Of a DNA stretch of 64,000 nt, positions 35,021 to 43,096 are shown one piece after another. Positions within the stretch are counted from its first letter, which is position 1. Each line of letters begins with the position of its first letter. Position numbers and translations under genes: made by a program. Below the pieces are notes generated by a model. That model was not told the DNA's origin. It did no database searches and worked only from the letters and a program-made list of their open reading frames with translations. Source of the stretch: Lewinellaceae bacterium (GTDB lineage Bacteria > Bacteroidota > Bacteroidia > Chitinophagales > Saprospiraceae); assembly GCA_020636225.1 (NCBI GenBank), contig JACJYI010000007.1:272520-336519 (forward strand), given 5' to 3'.

Positions 35021-36574
35021 CTACTTGGCTTCCAGGACGATGAACGGACAGATCATCTCCTCCAGAGAGATCCCGCCATGCTGGAAGGTGTTCTTATAGT
35101 AATTGTGGTAGTAGGTGTAATTGTTCGGATACAGGAAGAAGCGGTCATCCTTCGCAAAAATGAAGGCCGAACTCACATTGGGACGCGGCAGCCCCACCTT
35201 GTCAGGATCACGGATCTCCAGGACATCCTTCGCCTCGTACTGCAGGTTCTTTCCCACCTTATAGCGGAGATTGGTGGTGGTATCGCGGTCGGCGATCACC
35301 TTGGTCGGGGTCTTGACCCGAATCGTCCCGTGGTCGGTGGTGATCACGATCCGCAGGGGCTTTTTCTCTGCCCAGCGCTGCATGGCCGCCCACAAGGGGG
35401 AGTGCAGGAACCAGCTCTGGGTCAGTGACCGGTAGGCGGTCTCATCGCCGGCCAGCTCCTTGAGCACGTCCATCTCCGTGCGCGCATGCGACAGCATGTC
35501 GATGAAGTTGTAGACGATGGCCGAGAAGTCGTATTGCAGATAATCCGTGGCATTGTCCTGGAGCAGCCGGGCGGCATGCAGGTTGGTGATCTTCTGGTAG
35601 GTCCATTTCAGGGGTTTGCGATAGACCTTCTCCAGTTGCTTGCCCAGCAGATCGCTTTCAAACTGGTTCTTCCCCCCTTCCTCGGCATCATTCTTCCACC
35701 AGTCGGGATAGAACTTGGCGATCTCGGAGGGCATCATTCCCCCGAAGATGGCATTGCGGCTGTACTGGGTAGTAGTGGGGAGGATGCTGAAGAAATGCTC
35801 TTCGCTGGTGATCCTGAACCGCTCGGAAATGATCGGTGCCAGGACCTTCCACTGATCATAACGGAGGTTGTCCAGCAAGATGAATATCGTGGGACGGTCA
35901 TCCGACAGGCGGGGAAAGACCTTTTTCCGCATCAGGTTCCAGGACATGACCGGAGCATCGTCGGGTTCGGCGATCCAGTCGTGGTAATTGCGGTCGACAA
36001 ACCGGGAGAACTCGCCGTTGGCCTCTGTCTTCTGGGTATTGAGGATATCGGACATGTCCTGGGAGCGGGACGAATCCATCTTGAGCTCCCAGTTCATGAT
36101 CTTCTTGTAGATCTCCACCCACTCATCGACCGAGTTGGCCTGGTTGATGTCCATGAGAATGGACCGAAAGTCCTGCTGGTAACCGGTCATGACCTTCTCG
36201 CTCACCAGGCGTTTGTTCTCGGTGAGCTTTTTCAGGGTGAGGAGGATCTGGTTGGGATTGACCGGCTTGATCAGGTAGTCGGATATCCGGCTGCCAATGG
36301 CCTCCTCCATCACGGTTTCTGCCTCGTTCTTGGTGATCATCACGATGGGGATGTTGGGATGGTCATCCTTGATCCGATTGAGGGTCTCCAGTCCGGACAG
36401 CCCGGGCATGGACTCGTCGAGGAAAATGATATCCAGATCGTTCTGCTGGTTGCATTCTTCAATGGCATCGTAACCGTTGGATACGGTAATGACCTCATAT
36501 CCCTTTTCCTGCAGGAACAGGATCTGCGGTTTGAGGATATCGATCTCGTCGTCGGCCCAGAGGATTTTTGGCAT
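35021..36574 (-). CDS. porX: T9SS regulator PorX: response regulator with PglZ phosphatase domain
   Basis: PorX is the response regulator that, with the PorY kinase, controls type IX secretion genes. The protein is 517 residues from ATG at 36574 (36577 and 36580 are alternatives). Residues 1-120 form a receiver domain with acidic pocket WADDEID and phosphoacceptor Asp in IIFLDESMPG, K in YLIKPVNPNQ. From about 150 it carries a PglZ-type alkaline-phosphatase-superfamily domain (IFILLDNLRYDQWKVL, FFSILPTTTQYSRNAI, LRIVITTDHGTIRVKTP), with a C-terminal FLYPNNYTYYHNYYKNTFQH block typical of PorX. Consistent with the T9SS cargo proteins in the window. No sigma factor or porY is nearby. Confidence 0.95.
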   Translation of the reverse strand: MPKILWADDEIDILKPQILFLQEKGYEVITVSNGYDAIEECNQQNDLDIIFLDESMPGLSGLETLNRIKDDHPNIPIVMITKNEAETVMEEAIGSRISDYLIKPVNPNQILLTLKKLTENKRLVSEKVMTGYQQDFRSILMDINQANSVDEWVEIYKKIMNWELKMDSSRSQDMSDILNTQKTEANGEFSRFVDRNYHDWIAEPDDAPVMSWNLMRKKVFPRLSDDRPTIFILLDNLRYDQWKVLAPIISERFRITSEEHFFSILPTTTQYSRNAIFGGMMPSEIAKFYPDWWKNDAEEGGKNQFESDLLGKQLEKVYRKPLKWTYQKITNLHAARLLQDNATDYLQYDFSAIVYNFIDMLSHARTEMDVLKELAGDETAYRSLTQSWFLHSPLWAAMQRWAEKKPLRIVITTDHGTIRVKTPTKVIADRDTTTNLRYKVGKNLQYEAKDVLEIRDPDKVGLPRPNVSSAFIFAKDDRFFLYPNNYTYYHNYYKNTFQHGGISLEEMICPFIVLEAK

Positions 36575-36722
36575 CATCAAGTGTCTATGTTCAAGGGTGA
36601 AGATGGGGTAAAATTTCAGGATTTCACCTGTCCATTTCCCGATCTGAATGGGTTCTCTGTCGTTGGCAGGCCACCCCGTGTCAAGTCCGTGTTGCCAATG
36701 CGAACGGGCTGGGGATTCACCT

Positions 36723-36730
36723 TACCTTTG
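36723..36730 (+). promoter_or_regulatory. Minus-7 box for the HD phosphohydrolase gene
   Basis: TACCTTTG, 36 bases before the ATG at 36767. It lies in the divergent gap from porX. Confidence 0.5.
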
Positions 36731-36766
36731 CCTAAACGAGTGCAAAACCAGTTTTCGTACGCCACC

Positions 36767-37966
36767 ATGGCCGCACATAAGATATTCAACGATCCGGTCT
36801 ACGGATTCATCACCATTCCACGGGGGATCATCATGGACCTGGTGGCTCATCCCTGGTTCCAGCGGCTCCGTCGGATCCGGCAGTTGGGCATGACCGACTT
36901 TGTGTACCCGGGGGCCCTGCACACGCGATTCCAGCATGCGCTCGGGGCCCTGCATCTCATGCAATCGACCATCGATGTCTTGCGCAGCAAGGGGGTGGAG
37001 ATCAGCGATGAGGAGTCCGAGGCGGTCCAGATCGCCATTCTCCTGCACGATATCGGGCATGGCCCCTTCAGCCATGTCCTGGAGCACACCCTCCTGCCCT
37101 ACCATCACGAGGTCCTTTCCCAGGCCATCATGGCCGAGTTGAACCGCCAGTTTGATGGTCGACTGGCCATGGCCATGGCCATTTTTGCCAATACCTACCC
37201 CAAGCCATTCCTTCACCAGCTGGTGTCCGGGCAGCTGGACATGGACCGTATGGATTACCTCAACCGGGACAGCTTCTTCACCGGTGTCCATGAAGGGGTG
37301 ATCGGCTACGACCGTATCGTGAAGATGCTGCATGTGGTGGATGGCCGGCTGGTGGTGGAGGAGAAGGGTGTCTATTCGATCGAGAAATTCCTGATCGCCC
37401 GCCGGCTGATGTACTGGCAGGTGTATCTGCACAAGACGGTGCTGGCGGCCGAACAGATGTTGATCCTCCTCCTGTCACGGTTGGCCCGCCTCTACCGGGA
37501 GGGTACCCGAATACCCCATTCGGCCACCTTGAGGGCGATCCTTGATTTTCCGAGAGACAAGAGCGAACCGGTGCGATCCATCCTGGATGCGTACGCCCGG
37601 CTGGATGACATCGATATCATCCATGAGATGAAGGAGATGCGGCAGTCGTCCGACTTCCTCTTACGGTTCCTGTCCTCGGCCCTCCTGGACCGGCAGTTGT
37701 TCAAGGTGTATCTTGATCGAACCCCGCCTCCGGAGTCCCTGCTGGAGGAGGCCCGGGAAGCCACCAGGGCACGGTTTGCGGATCAGACACCGGATTGGGC
37801 ATCCCTGATCATGACCGGAGAGGAGGAATCGAGGGCGTATCTGGAGGGCAAGGACGAGATTCTGATCCTGAAGAAATCGGGGCGGGTGGTGCCCTATTCG
37901 GATGAGACCGATTCGCCGATCCGGGAGCGCATCACCAAGAAATTCTACCTGATCTATCCGAGGTGA
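36767..37966 (+). CDS. HD domain phosphohydrolase
   Basis: A 399-residue protein: start MAAHKIFNDPVYGFITIPRG, then an HD metal-dependent phosphohydrolase domain with TRFQHALGALHLM (first His) and AILLHDIGHGPFSHVLEH (HD pair), and LVSGQLDMDRMDYLNRDSFF (the C-terminal Asp). It matches the Bacteroidota dGTPase/SAMHD1-like HD family, whose members cleave dNTPs or related nucleotides; the substrate cannot be fixed from sequence. A much longer upstream in-frame extension covers the antisense side of porX and lacks coding character, so I start at ATG 36767 behind its promoter box. Confidence 0.92.
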   Translation: MAAHKIFNDPVYGFITIPRGIIMDLVAHPWFQRLRRIRQLGMTDFVYPGALHTRFQHALGALHLMQSTIDVLRSKGVEISDEESEAVQIAILLHDIGHGPFSHVLEHTLLPYHHEVLSQAIMAELNRQFDGRLAMAMAIFANTYPKPFLHQLVSGQLDMDRMDYLNRDSFFTGVHEGVIGYDRIVKMLHVVDGRLVVEEKGVYSIEKFLIARRLMYWQVYLHKTVLAAEQMLILLLSRLARLYREGTRIPHSATLRAILDFPRDKSEPVRSILDAYARLDDIDIIHEMKEMRQSSDFLLRFLSSALLDRQLFKVYLDRTPPPESLLEEAREATRARFADQTPDWASLIMTGEEESRAYLEGKDEILILKKSGRVVPYSDETDSPIRERITKKFYLIYPR

Positions 37967-38876
37967 TCGTCCAGGGTTGTTCTGTCACCCGGTTTGCGGT
38001 GCAGGTAAACCGGTCGCCAAAACAGATCTGCCTGGAAGGGATACCACGGCCTGACGCCCGGGGCTTTTGACGGGCAACCCTGGCGGGGTTGATCCGATTG
38101 GTCAGTGGTCTTGCGCCTGGTATCGGCAAAGGTTCAACCCCTCCGGGGTTGCATATTATTATGATCCGGTACCCCGGGTTCCACCCGGGGCTATTCATAT
38201 TGAACCCCTCCGGGGTTCGATACTCGCCGAGGTCATGATTGGAATCTCCTCCGGGAGGTCGGTGAACGCAGGGGTTATTCTTTCCAACACCACCTATTGA
38301 GAAATTTTGCGCGCTTGGAATTCCCCATACAGATCAATCAAAGGACACCCCGTGGCTGAAGCCCGGGGCTATTGATAGGCAACCCTGGCGGGGTTGATCC
38401 CTAGGTGCAAAAACGAATAAACCCATACCTGTCCGCTGTGGTGGAAACGAATAAACCCCCTCGACTCCTCCACTCCTCACCTCCTCCACTTCAAACCCCG
38501 GGCTGCCTGATCGCCGCAGGAGATAAGCCCGGGGCTTTTGACGGGCAACCCTGGCGGGGTTGATCCGATTGATCAGTGGTCTTGCGCCTGGTATCGGCAA
38601 AGGTTCAACCCCTCCGGGGTTGCATATTATTATGATCGGGCACCCCGGGTTCCACCCGGGGCTATTCATATTGAACCCCTACGGGGTTCGATACTCGCCG
38701 AGGTCATGATTGGAATCTCTTCAGGCATTCGGAAAGAACCGGAGTTCATCAGACTTCCGGCTGTCTACACAAATATGCGAATGTGGTTTTCGCTCTTCAG
38801 GTCAATCAAAGAATCAACCTCCTTGACTCCTCCACTTCTCGACTCCTCCTCTTTTCAGGCTACGGGCCTGGTGGGG
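37967..38876. repeat. Intergenic repeat block: two near-identical palindromic modules and pyrimidine runs
   Basis: No gene. Two near-identical segments of about 190 bases start near 38036 and 38520; each has AACCCCTCCGGGGTT and a CCCCGGGTTCCACCCGGGG hairpin. A variable-stem hairpin CCGGTTT/AAACCGG lies at 37989-38013. Near 38460 and 38830 are CTCCACTCCTC-like pyrimidine runs. The 21-base loop beginning GCCTGATCGCC also occurs near 38503. The short frames on either strand are translations of repeats. Confidence 0.85.
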
Positions 38877-39782
38877 TCACAGACCGATGGCGTTGTACCG
38901 CGAGGCATTGGCAGGGTCGATCAGGCCCATGAGGTCGCGGACCTGCCGCTTCTGGTTCATATCGGCCTCCTTGAAGATCTCTACCACCTCCTGGTTCTTG
39001 GCATTGGCGAAGAGCTGGATGGCCATGCTGTTGCGGTTGATCTTGGCAATGGCCGCGATGGCATCCATGGCCTTCAACATGTTGATCCGGCCTTTCTCCG
39101 GATCCCGGTGCATCTCGTCCAGGCCCTTGAGATGATAGGTGTAGAAGGCCTCCCGCATGGGACGGAAGGTCGGATTGAGGGCATTCTCCACCATCCAGTA
39201 GCGGTTGCGCGTCCCATCGGTGGGTTTCCACCCTTTATTGCCGTTGGTGACGGAGGAGGGGATCATGTTGATGACCTCCTGCGCAAACTGGAAGTATTTT
39301 TCCCCGCCCCCCTTGGCATAGGTATCATAATCCAGGCCCAGGATATAGTAGGCATAGAAGGAGAGGATGGAGGACAGGTTGTCGACGAAGGCATTCCGGC
39401 TGAAGACGATGGGCTGGAACTGATCGTAGGTAAAGGTGACATCCTTGTCGACGTGCATGAGGATGGACGACTTGTAGTTGCTGCCGTAGACCGGTCGAAC
39501 CGCCTGGATGGACATATCAGCGCCAAAGGAATTGACAGAGAACTCATCCCGGATGGTCAGCTGGATGGTCACTTCGATCCGCTCATCCAGTTCGAACACA
39601 TCCTCCGTGAACTTCTGATTGTTCATGAACTCCTGGATCGCCGTCCGCAGGGTCTGGAAGACGGCCGGATCGGCACTTTGCAACCTGGGAGTATTGACAA
39701 TGATGTCCACCTTGAGTTCCTGGGCGGAAAGGGACGCGACCGCGACCAACAGGACAACGAGAGTACGAATGAGGTGTTTCAT
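38877..39782 (-). CDS. porD: T9SS-associated protein PorD (DUF4835)
   Basis: A 301-residue protein with signal peptide MKHLIRTLVVLLVAVASLSA before QELKVDIIVNT. DUF4835 features are clear: PRLQSADPAVFQTLRTAIQE, FMNNQKFT, VRPVYGSNYKSSILMHVDKD, FSRNAFVDNLSSILSFYAYY, ILGLDYDTYAKGGGEKYFQF and KGWKPTDGTRNRYWMVENAL. I recall the DUF4835 protein being named PorD in T9SS studies. ATG 39782 chosen over 39788. It follows coaBC by 177 bases, and order bamD-rpoZ-coaBC-porD is the conserved Bacteroidota block. A TACTTTTA box is visible upstream (antisense AAAAGTATA near 39866). Confidence 0.9.
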   Translation of the reverse strand: MKHLIRTLVVLLVAVASLSAQELKVDIIVNTPRLQSADPAVFQTLRTAIQEFMNNQKFTEDVFELDERIEVTIQLTIRDEFSVNSFGADMSIQAVRPVYGSNYKSSILMHVDKDVTFTYDQFQPIVFSRNAFVDNLSSILSFYAYYILGLDYDTYAKGGGEKYFQFAQEVINMIPSSVTNGNKGWKPTDGTRNRYWMVENALNPTFRPMREAFYTYHLKGLDEMHRDPEKGRINMLKAMDAIAAIAKINRNSMAIQLFANAKNQEVVEIFKEADMNQKRQVRDLMGLIDPANASRYNAIGL

Positions 39783-39959
39783 GCACATTTGAATTTACCC
39801 TGGTCGGGGTGGATCCAGGGGGAATCTAGCTGGATACCCTGCTAGAAACGAGATATCCGCTGTAAAAGTATAACGATTGAGCAAATGCAGAGTTGCAAGA
39901 GGGATGCCAAAGTGGGAAGGAGGTCGGGAGCGGAGGAGTCGAGGAGATGCAACCCGTCC

Positions 39960-41162
39960 CTAGAGGAGAGCGGCCAGGGCATTGACAATGTCCTTCGCAA
40001 CGTCAGCCTTGGATTTCAGATCGAACGTGACGGGCTCACCGGAGGGATAGACCAGGCTGATCTTGTTGGTATCGCCGGCAAAACCGGCCCCTGGGTCGCG
40101 CAGGGAGTTGAGGACGATCATGTCGAACTTCTTGGCCTCCAGCTTCTTGCGGGCATAGGCCAGCTCATTGGTCGTCTCCAGGGCAAATCCGACCAGGATC
40201 TGACCCTTGCGCTTGGTGGCCCCCAGGGTTGCCGCGATGTCCGGATTGCGCACGAGGTCGAGGGACAGGGTCTCGTTGTCGCCGGTCTTCTTGATCTTTT
40301 CCCTGGCTTCAGTGGCCGGTCGGTAGTCGGCTACCGCGGCCGCGAGGACAGCTGCGTCACAGGATGGGAATTCCTGTTCGGCGGCCCGAAGCAGATCGCG
40401 GGCCGTCACGATCGGGATCACCGATACAGACGGTTGTTGTGGTCGGACCTCGACAGGGCCGAGCAGCAACCGGACATTGGCCCCGCGCCGGGCCAGTTCG
40501 TCGGCGATGGCGACCCCCATCTTGCCGCTGGAGTGGTTGGTGAGGTAGCGCACCGGGTCCAGCGCCTCCTGGGTCGGACCGGCGGTCACTATCACGGTCT
40601 TGCCGGCCAGGTCCCGGGCAGGGCGAAGGTCGTCGATAAGAAACCGGAGGATCTCCTCTGGTTCGGCCATCCGGCCCGGACCAACCAGCCCGCTGGCCAG
40701 TTCGCCATCCCCTACCGGGATGAGCTTGACACCGTCCCGCAGGAGGGTATCCATATTCCGGCGGGTGGCGGGATGAGCCCACATGTCGAGGTCCATGGCC
40801 GGTGCGACCAACACATCACACCTGGCGGACAAAAGAATGGCGAGGAGCAGGTTGTCGCAAAGCCCGTTGGCCATGGCCGCCAGGGTGTTGGCGGTGGCCG
40901 GAGCCACGACGATACGATCGGCCCACAGGCCCATCTCGACGTGATTGTTCCACTGCCCTTCGTCCATGATCTCCGTCATGACGGGATGCTGGGACAGCGT
41001 GCTGAGGGTGAGGGGGCTGATGAAGCGGGCCGCAGACGGGGTCATGACCACGCGGACCTCTGCCCCGGCCCTGACCAGCAAACGGGTCAGGAACGCGGCT
41101 TTATAGGCCGCAATACTACCGGTGATCCCCAATAGTATGCGCGTTCCCTGAAGGGCAGACAT
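39960..41162 (-). CDS. coaBC: Bifunctional phosphopantothenoylcysteine decarboxylase / synthetase
   Basis: CoaBC performs two steps of coenzyme A biosynthesis. The 400-residue protein has the N-terminal flavoprotein (CoaC) with GITGSIAAYKAAFLTRLLV, the catalytic EMGLWADRIVVAPATANTLA and AILLSARCDVLVAPAMDLDM blocks, and a C-terminal CoaB ligase domain (IVTAGPTQEALDPVRYLTNH, SSGKMGVAIADELARRGANV, VADYRPATEAREKIKK, ILVGFALETTNELAYARKKL). Length is normal for the fusion. It lies 20 bases after rpoZ on the minus strand, in an operon. Confidence 0.97.
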   Translation of the reverse strand: MSALQGTRILLGITGSIAAYKAAFLTRLLVRAGAEVRVVMTPSAARFISPLTLSTLSQHPVMTEIMDEGQWNNHVEMGLWADRIVVAPATANTLAAMANGLCDNLLLAILLSARCDVLVAPAMDLDMWAHPATRRNMDTLLRDGVKLIPVGDGELASGLVGPGRMAEPEEILRFLIDDLRPARDLAGKTVIVTAGPTQEALDPVRYLTNHSSGKMGVAIADELARRGANVRLLLGPVEVRPQQPSVSVIPIVTARDLLRAAEQEFPSCDAAVLAAAVADYRPATEAREKIKKTGDNETLSLDLVRNPDIAATLGATKRKGQILVGFALETTNELAYARKKLEAKKFDMIVLNSLRDPGAGFAGDTNKISLVYPSGEPVTFDLKSKADVAKDIVNALAALL

Positions 41163-41182
41163 ATCAGCAGGTCAACGGGAGA

Positions 41183-41527
41183 CTAATCCTCCTCGGATGG
41201 CGCCTCTTCCTTGTAACGGACGTGCAATTCATTCTCCATGAACTCGTGCATGGCAATGATCGCCGGGTTGGGCAGCTTCTCGTACACCTTGGAGATCTCG
41301 ATCTGCTCCTTGTTCTCCTGGACTTCCTCGATGGTTTCCGTATGCACGGCAAACTCCTCCAGCTTCTCGTTGAGCTCCTTCTTCATATCCACAGCCACCT
41401 GGCGTGACCGCTTGCTGATGATGGCGAGGGACTCGTAGATGTTGCCGGTCTTCGCGACCAGTTTCTCCACTTCGAGGGCCTTGAGGTGGGGGTCGAGATG
41501 CTGGGTCTTGTTCTTGAGGTCAGACAT
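41183..41527 (-). CDS. rpoZ: RNA polymerase omega subunit
   Basis: A 114-residue omega-like protein: the Bacteroidota version with AKTGNIYESLAIISKRSRQV near residue 25, followed by an acidic tail (EFAVHTETIEEVQENKEQIE, EAPSEED). Omega helps assemble RNA polymerase by folding beta-prime. It starts 3 bases after the bamD stop and precedes coaBC by 20 bases. The C-terminal tail is longer than in E. coli, as usual for the phylum. Confidence 0.9.
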   Translation of the reverse strand: MSDLKNKTQHLDPHLKALEVEKLVAKTGNIYESLAIISKRSRQVAVDMKKELNEKLEEFAVHTETIEEVQENKEQIEISKVYEKLPNPAIIAMHEFMENELHVRYKEEAPSEED

Positions 41528-41530
41528 GGA

Positions 41531-42325
41531 TCAAATGGTATTTAAGGCTTTCCTGGTTTCAGATTCGGTGCGGGCGAGATCGTCATCGAACTCGCTCGAC
41601 GGATATTTATTGCGGAATAGCTTGATGTATTCCAGCGTCTTTTCATAGCGTTCGGCCTTCTTGTCCACCACACTGTTCTCCGCCCAGGCGAATGCCGCAT
41701 CGACCATGAGAAAGCGGATCTTCTGCGCATCCCTGGTCTCCGGAAAATCCTTGAGCAGGTTCTCAAAGGTGTGGAGGGCGGCCTGGTACTGGCGAAGATC
41801 ATAGTAGAGCTTGGCCTCTTCAAAGGATTTCCGCTCCAGCTTGGCCCGCAATCCATCGATCAGCTGGTTGCATTCCGCCACCCGCTCGGAACGGGGGTAG
41901 GCATTGGCAAAATCCTGCAATCCTTCGATGGCCTTGACCGTGTAGGACTGTTCAAGACGGTACTGTGGTGACAACCGATAGTTGGAAAAGGCCGCCATGA
42001 AGTCGGCTTCCTCCCTCAGGTTGCTCAGTGAATAGGTTGTCGAAAAGTTCTTGAAATAGTACGCGGCCAGGACGTAGTTCTTCAGGTGGTAATGGGTGTA
42101 GGCGTATTTGAAATACAGGTCCTCGGCTTCCTTCTGACCCCGGAAGTTATTGATAATCAACTCGAAGAGGGTTTGAGCCTTCTGGTATTCCGCCTTGTCA
42201 AAATAGGCGATGCCCTTCTGGTAGATCAGATTGGTGTCGCCGCTCAGGCGAACCCGTTCAAAATCCGATTTACAACCGGCAACGACCAACAGGAAGAGCG
42301 TGACCCCGAGTAACCTCATTTTCAT
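41531..42325 (-). CDS. bamD: Outer membrane assembly lipoprotein BamD
   Basis: BamD is a TPR lipoprotein of the beta-barrel assembly machine. ATG at 42325 (or 42319) gives a lipoprotein signal MKMRLLGVTLFLLVVAG with Cys next (lipobox VAGC). The mature part has five TPR-like helical pairs (LIYQKGIAYFDKAEYQKAQT, YAYTHYHLKNYVLAAYYFKN, FLMVDAAFAWAENSVVDKKA). Length 264 is normal. Its minus-7 box TAACTTTG (42333-42340) lies 7 bases upstream of the first ATG. It heads the conserved bamD-rpoZ-coaBC operon. Confidence 0.93.
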   Translation of the reverse strand: MKMRLLGVTLFLLVVAGCKSDFERVRLSGDTNLIYQKGIAYFDKAEYQKAQTLFELIINNFRGQKEAEDLYFKYAYTHYHLKNYVLAAYYFKNFSTTYSLSNLREEADFMAAFSNYRLSPQYRLEQSYTVKAIEGLQDFANAYPRSERVAECNQLIDGLRAKLERKSFEEAKLYYDLRQYQAALHTFENLLKDFPETRDAQKIRFLMVDAAFAWAENSVVDKKAERYEKTLEYIKLFRNKYPSSEFDDDLARTESETRKALNTI

Positions 42326-42332
42326 AAGCCTG

Positions 42333-42340
42333 CAAAGTTA
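42333..42340 (-). promoter_or_regulatory. Minus-7 box before bamD
   Basis: TAACTTTG followed by CAGGCTT and the ATG at 42325: a 7-base gap, near-leaderless, unless the ATG at 42319 is used. Confidence 0.45.
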
Positions 42341-43068
42341 AGGGGAAAACGGAACTCTCCTATACTTCTTTGTGCGAAAGCACAGATTAAGAGAAGATTA
42401 ACGTGTGGGAGGGTTGTCAGTTGTCGGTTGTCAGTTGTCGGTTGTCAGTTGTCGGTTGTCAGTTGTCGGTTGTCAGTTGTCAGTTTGTGCTTGCCTGATT
42501 CGTGTTGACCGTTTTGGATATTTGGTGGAGACGCTGTTCGCTGGAGCGCGTTGGCGGACGCCACCCGGGATAATCCGTGTCATCCGTTCATCCGTGAACA
42601 TCCGTGATTCTGACTTGGCGATAAACTGGAACAACTGACCAGGCAGGGTTCGACCCCTACAGGGCCGAATCAATTTTGTCTAGGCGTGGCTATACATGTC
42701 TGGCCCCTACAGGGCCGACCCCGTTTTTTCATTCGCACTTGGGATTTCAATTTGTTTGGGATCTGGCATCCTTCTCTGGCCCGGCAGTTGTCGGTTGTCA
42801 GTTGTCGGTTGTCAGTTGTCAGTTGTCAGTTTGTGCTTTGTGCTTGCCTGATTAGTGTTGACCGTTTTGGTCATTCGTATTTGGGATTTTGAATTTGTTT
42901 GTGATTTGTGATTTGTGATTTGTGATTTGTGATTTATCCTGGCGCTTGTCCTTCCAGGTACCCCTGAAGGGGCGTCATCCAGCAAATGCCCACCTGCCCT
43001 GTCGGACATTGGCATGCCAGCACGTCGAAACAACAGGACGTGAGCCAGCCAATGGCGAGGGTCTGTCT
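42341..43068. repeat. Intergenic word-repeat block upstream of hutU
   Basis: Arrays of GTTGTCGGTT/GTTGTCAGTT at 42413-42486 and 42786-42832. A conserved tail reading GCTTGCCTGATTCGTGTTGA (GATTAG in the second copy) follows each array. An ATCCGTG repeat segment lies at about 42575-42612. GGCCCCTACAGGGCC-type palindromes are at about 42648 and 42702. A tandem of GTGATTT units covers about 42900-42935, and a CCCCTGAAGGGG palindrome is near 42960. No gene-like frame was found. Confidence 0.85.
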
Positions 43069-43076
43069 ATCTTTGG
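43069..43076 (+). promoter_or_regulatory. Minus-7 box for hutU
   Basis: TATCTTTG, 20 bases before the ATG at 43097. Confidence 0.5.
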
Positions 43077-43096
43077 GCCCAGAAGACGATACGATC

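Noticed and set aside
35486..36766. Upstream in-frame extension of the HD phosphohydrolase
   Set aside because: It is the antisense of porX; the promoter box and a typical N-terminus support ATG 36767.
39885..41135. Long plus-strand frame opposite coaBC
   Set aside because: Antisense shadow of a well-recognised enzyme gene.
42413..42486. GTTGTCGG array considered as a CRISPR array
   Set aside because: Units are 10 bases, directly abutting, with no unique spacers of uniform length and no cas genes.
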